A program made the position numbers and the translations under genes. Below the pieces are notes generated by a model, which had not been told where the DNA came from, did no database searches, and was given only the letters and a program-made list of their open reading frames with translations. A stretch of DNA of 64,000 bases from Roseibium sp. Sym1 (GTDB lineage: Bacteria; Pseudomonadota; Alphaproteobacteria; Rhizobiales; Stappiaceae), in assembly GCF_027359675.1 (NCBI RefSeq), contig NZ_CP114786.1, positions 4,934,501-4,998,500 on the forward strand. The letters are read 5' to 3'. Shown here piece after piece: positions 62,861 to 64,000 of this stretch; position 1 is the first letter of the stretch, and each line of letters opens with the position of its first letter.

Positions 62861-63034
62861 ATGATTGATTGGCTGAAAAAACAGTCGAATGACGTCAAAT
62901 TTTTCATATCTGGCATAGCCTTGCTGGGTCAGGCGGTAATCTTGTATTTGTTGCTCCCGGAGCCGTTGAGCGCATTTATCGCGTTTCCAGTCGCGTTGGT
63001 CGGTGGATATTTTGCTTACAGGGAATTCAAATAG
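62861..63034 (+). CDS. Small membrane protein, 57 aa
   Basis: ATG 62861 between two GlsB-like genes. Charged N terminus (MIDWLKKQSNDVKFF) then two hydrophobic spans (ISGIALLGQAVILYLLLPEP and FIAFPVALVGGYFAYREF). Not in a known family; likely co-transcribed with its neighbours. Confidence 0.6.
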   Translation: MIDWLKKQSNDVKFFISGIALLGQAVILYLLLPEPLSAFIAFPVALVGGYFAYREFK

Positions 63035-63046
63035 GGAGTACCCGCG

Positions 63047-63286
63047 ATGGGTCTGATCATCACCGTCATCATCGGTCTTGTCGCGGGTGCCATTGCCCAC
63101 CGGGTGCTGAACAGCCGGGGCGGCTTCCTGGGAAGCCTCGTTGTCGGTCTCATCGGCGCGTTGCTCGGCGGCGAGCTTGCCGACATTCTCAATCTGCATG
63201 TGACAGGTGGCATTCTCGACCGGCTGATCATTGCCGTTGTCGGTGCGATCCTGTTCCTTTTCATCTGGAAGAAGCTGTTCAAGTAG
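63047..63286 (+). CDS. GlsB/YeaQ/YmgE-family small membrane protein (second copy)
   Basis: 79 residues, same family as the gene at 62585 but clearly diverged: GLIITVIIGLVAGAIAHRVL and SLVVGLIGALLGGELAD are the signature spans, with a basic C terminus (FIWKKLFK). Confidence 0.85.
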   Translation: MGLIITVIIGLVAGAIAHRVLNSRGGFLGSLVVGLIGALLGGELADILNLHVTGGILDRLIIAVVGAILFLFIWKKLFK

Positions 63287-63302
63287 GAGCGGGGCAGTCG
63301 CT

Positions 63303-63722
63303 TTGACAACAATCGACGATTTTCCGCTCAAGGCCCGTGACAAGCTGCGCTACGCCGACACGGACCGTCAGGGCCATGTCAACAATGCGGTGTTCGCGAC
63401 GTTCCTGGAAACGGGGCGTGTCGAGATCATCATCGGCCAGGGACTGGCGGACGAGGGCGCGGCCTTCGTGATCGCCCGGCTGGAACTGGATTTCCTCGCC
63501 GAGATCAACTGGCCCGGCGAAGTGGAGATCGGCACGGCCGTCCGCGAAGTCGGCCGCAGTTCCTTCAAGCTGTTTCAGCAGGTCTTCCAGGATGGCAAAC
63601 CTGTCGCCCGGGCCGTCACGGTCATCGTGCAGATGAACGAGGCGACACGCAGGTCCCATCCCTTGAGCGACCACGCGCGCAAGCAACTCGAAAGCTACAT
63701 CAGTCCCGCGTTAAGCACATAG
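63303..63722 (+). CDS. Acyl-CoA thioesterase, YbgC/4HBT-like
   Basis: 139 residues from TTG 63303, with GGAGCGGGG upstream; no ATG is nearby. YADTDRQGHVNNAVFATFLE is the hot-dog thioesterase signature with the catalytic Asp/Asn region (D-T-D-x-x-G-H-V-N-N), and FVIARLELDFLAEINWPGEV the conserved strand pair. It hydrolyses an acyl-CoA thioester; the chain length is not predictable. Confidence 0.88.
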   Translation: MTTIDDFPLKARDKLRYADTDRQGHVNNAVFATFLETGRVEIIIGQGLADEGAAFVIARLELDFLAEINWPGEVEIGTAVREVGRSSFKLFQQVFQDGKPVARAVTVIVQMNEATRRSHPLSDHARKQLESYISPALST

Positions 63723-63778
63723 CTGGCTCAACGGCTTTATGGCTTGACCTTTTCCAGCAATAACGACACTTAAGGCCC

Positions 63779-64000
63779 ATGGTTACGATCGTCGACACGC
63801 TCAATCGCCCGAAAGAGTCCTCCGAAGCGCGGCCGCGCCATCCGGAAAAGGCGCACCGCCCGGACAATCCCGTTCAGCGCAAACCGAAATGGATCCGCGT
63901 CAAGGCGCCAACCTCTCCGGTGTATCGCGAAACCCAGAACGTGGTGCGCGACAACAACCTCGTCACCGTGTGCGAGGAAGCCGGCTGTCCGAATATCGGC
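63779..64000 (+). CDS. lipA: Lipoyl synthase, 3' part outside window
   Basis: First 74 residues. The N terminus is Lys/Arg-rich ([20 protein letters not shown]) as in lipoyl synthases, then [10 protein letters not shown] begins the N-terminal auxiliary iron-sulfur cluster motif C-x4-C-x5-C. LipA inserts sulfurs into octanoyl-E2, making the lipoyl cofactor needed by the PdhB and PdhC lipoyl domains encoded upstream. Confidence 0.93.
   Translation, partial: MVTIVDTLNRPKESSEARPRHPEKAHRPDNPVQRKPKWIRVKAPTSPVYRETQNVVRDNNLVTVCEEAGCPNIG

Overview
The window joins a large prophage (about 1-37,380, running off the left edge) to a conserved alphaproteobacterial chromosome segment (about 37,380-64,000). 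The chromosomal side is GC-rich and carries pdhA - pdhB with its own lipoyl domain - pdhC - lpdA - (GlsB-type genes) - lipA, plus glmU-glmS, recG, sdhE and mfd. This fits a marine member of the Hyphomicrobiales/Stappiaceae (Roseibium/Labrenzia/Stappia-like); that placement is inference from gene content and protein flavour, not from a marker-gene comparison.

Prophage, late region (1-16.2 kb, + strand): a tightly overlapping siphovirus-type module. It runs from the end of the head module (head-tail connector, head-tail adaptor with an extra Ig-like domain, HK97 gp10-like, DUF3168-like terminator) to the tail tube, a tail assembly chaperone pair joined by a -1 frameshift site, a 1328-residue tape measure, distal tail/hub proteins, a DUF6950-like protein, a gpJ-like tip protein, a long fibre, and a lysis cassette (GH24 endolysin with C-terminal membrane segment, small membrane protein, GTA-type 3TM holin, membrane-anchored coiled coil) closed by a strong terminator.

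Prophage, early and accessory region (16.4-37.2 kb): four alternating blocks of small, often stop/start-coupled genes. Recognisable products are a dNMP kinase, a DHH phosphoesterase, a sulfotransferase-like protein, an SNF2-type helicase with a small nuclease, a Rha-type regulator, DUF4326, ASCH, prohibitin-like, DUF5131/Gp37-Gp68, J-domain, PcfJ-like and DUF1643 proteins, an FkbM methyltransferase, and a repressor-like protein combining a Cro-type HTH with a TetR-like second half. Many of the small products are Cys-rich and look like zinc ribbons. Three promoter regions share one 11-base word embedded in palindromes, a candidate phage regulon operator. The right end abuts the 5' 43 nt of a tRNA-Lys(UUU) gene, the probable attachment site. 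No integrase, terminase, portal or capsid gene lies inside the window.

Chromosome: TAXI-type periplasmic receptor, CcdA, a SPOR-like membrane protein, glmU-glmS (UDP-GlcNAc synthesis), small membrane and acetyltransferase genes, an Lrp-type regulator, recG, sdhE and mfd. An AT-rich island (about 54.5-55.8 kb) follows. It lies between a displaced, diverged copy of the pcm 3' end and the intact pcm gene, which looks like an old integration into that gene's 3' end. ftsB and the complete pyruvate dehydrogenase operon come next, and the window ends inside lipA.
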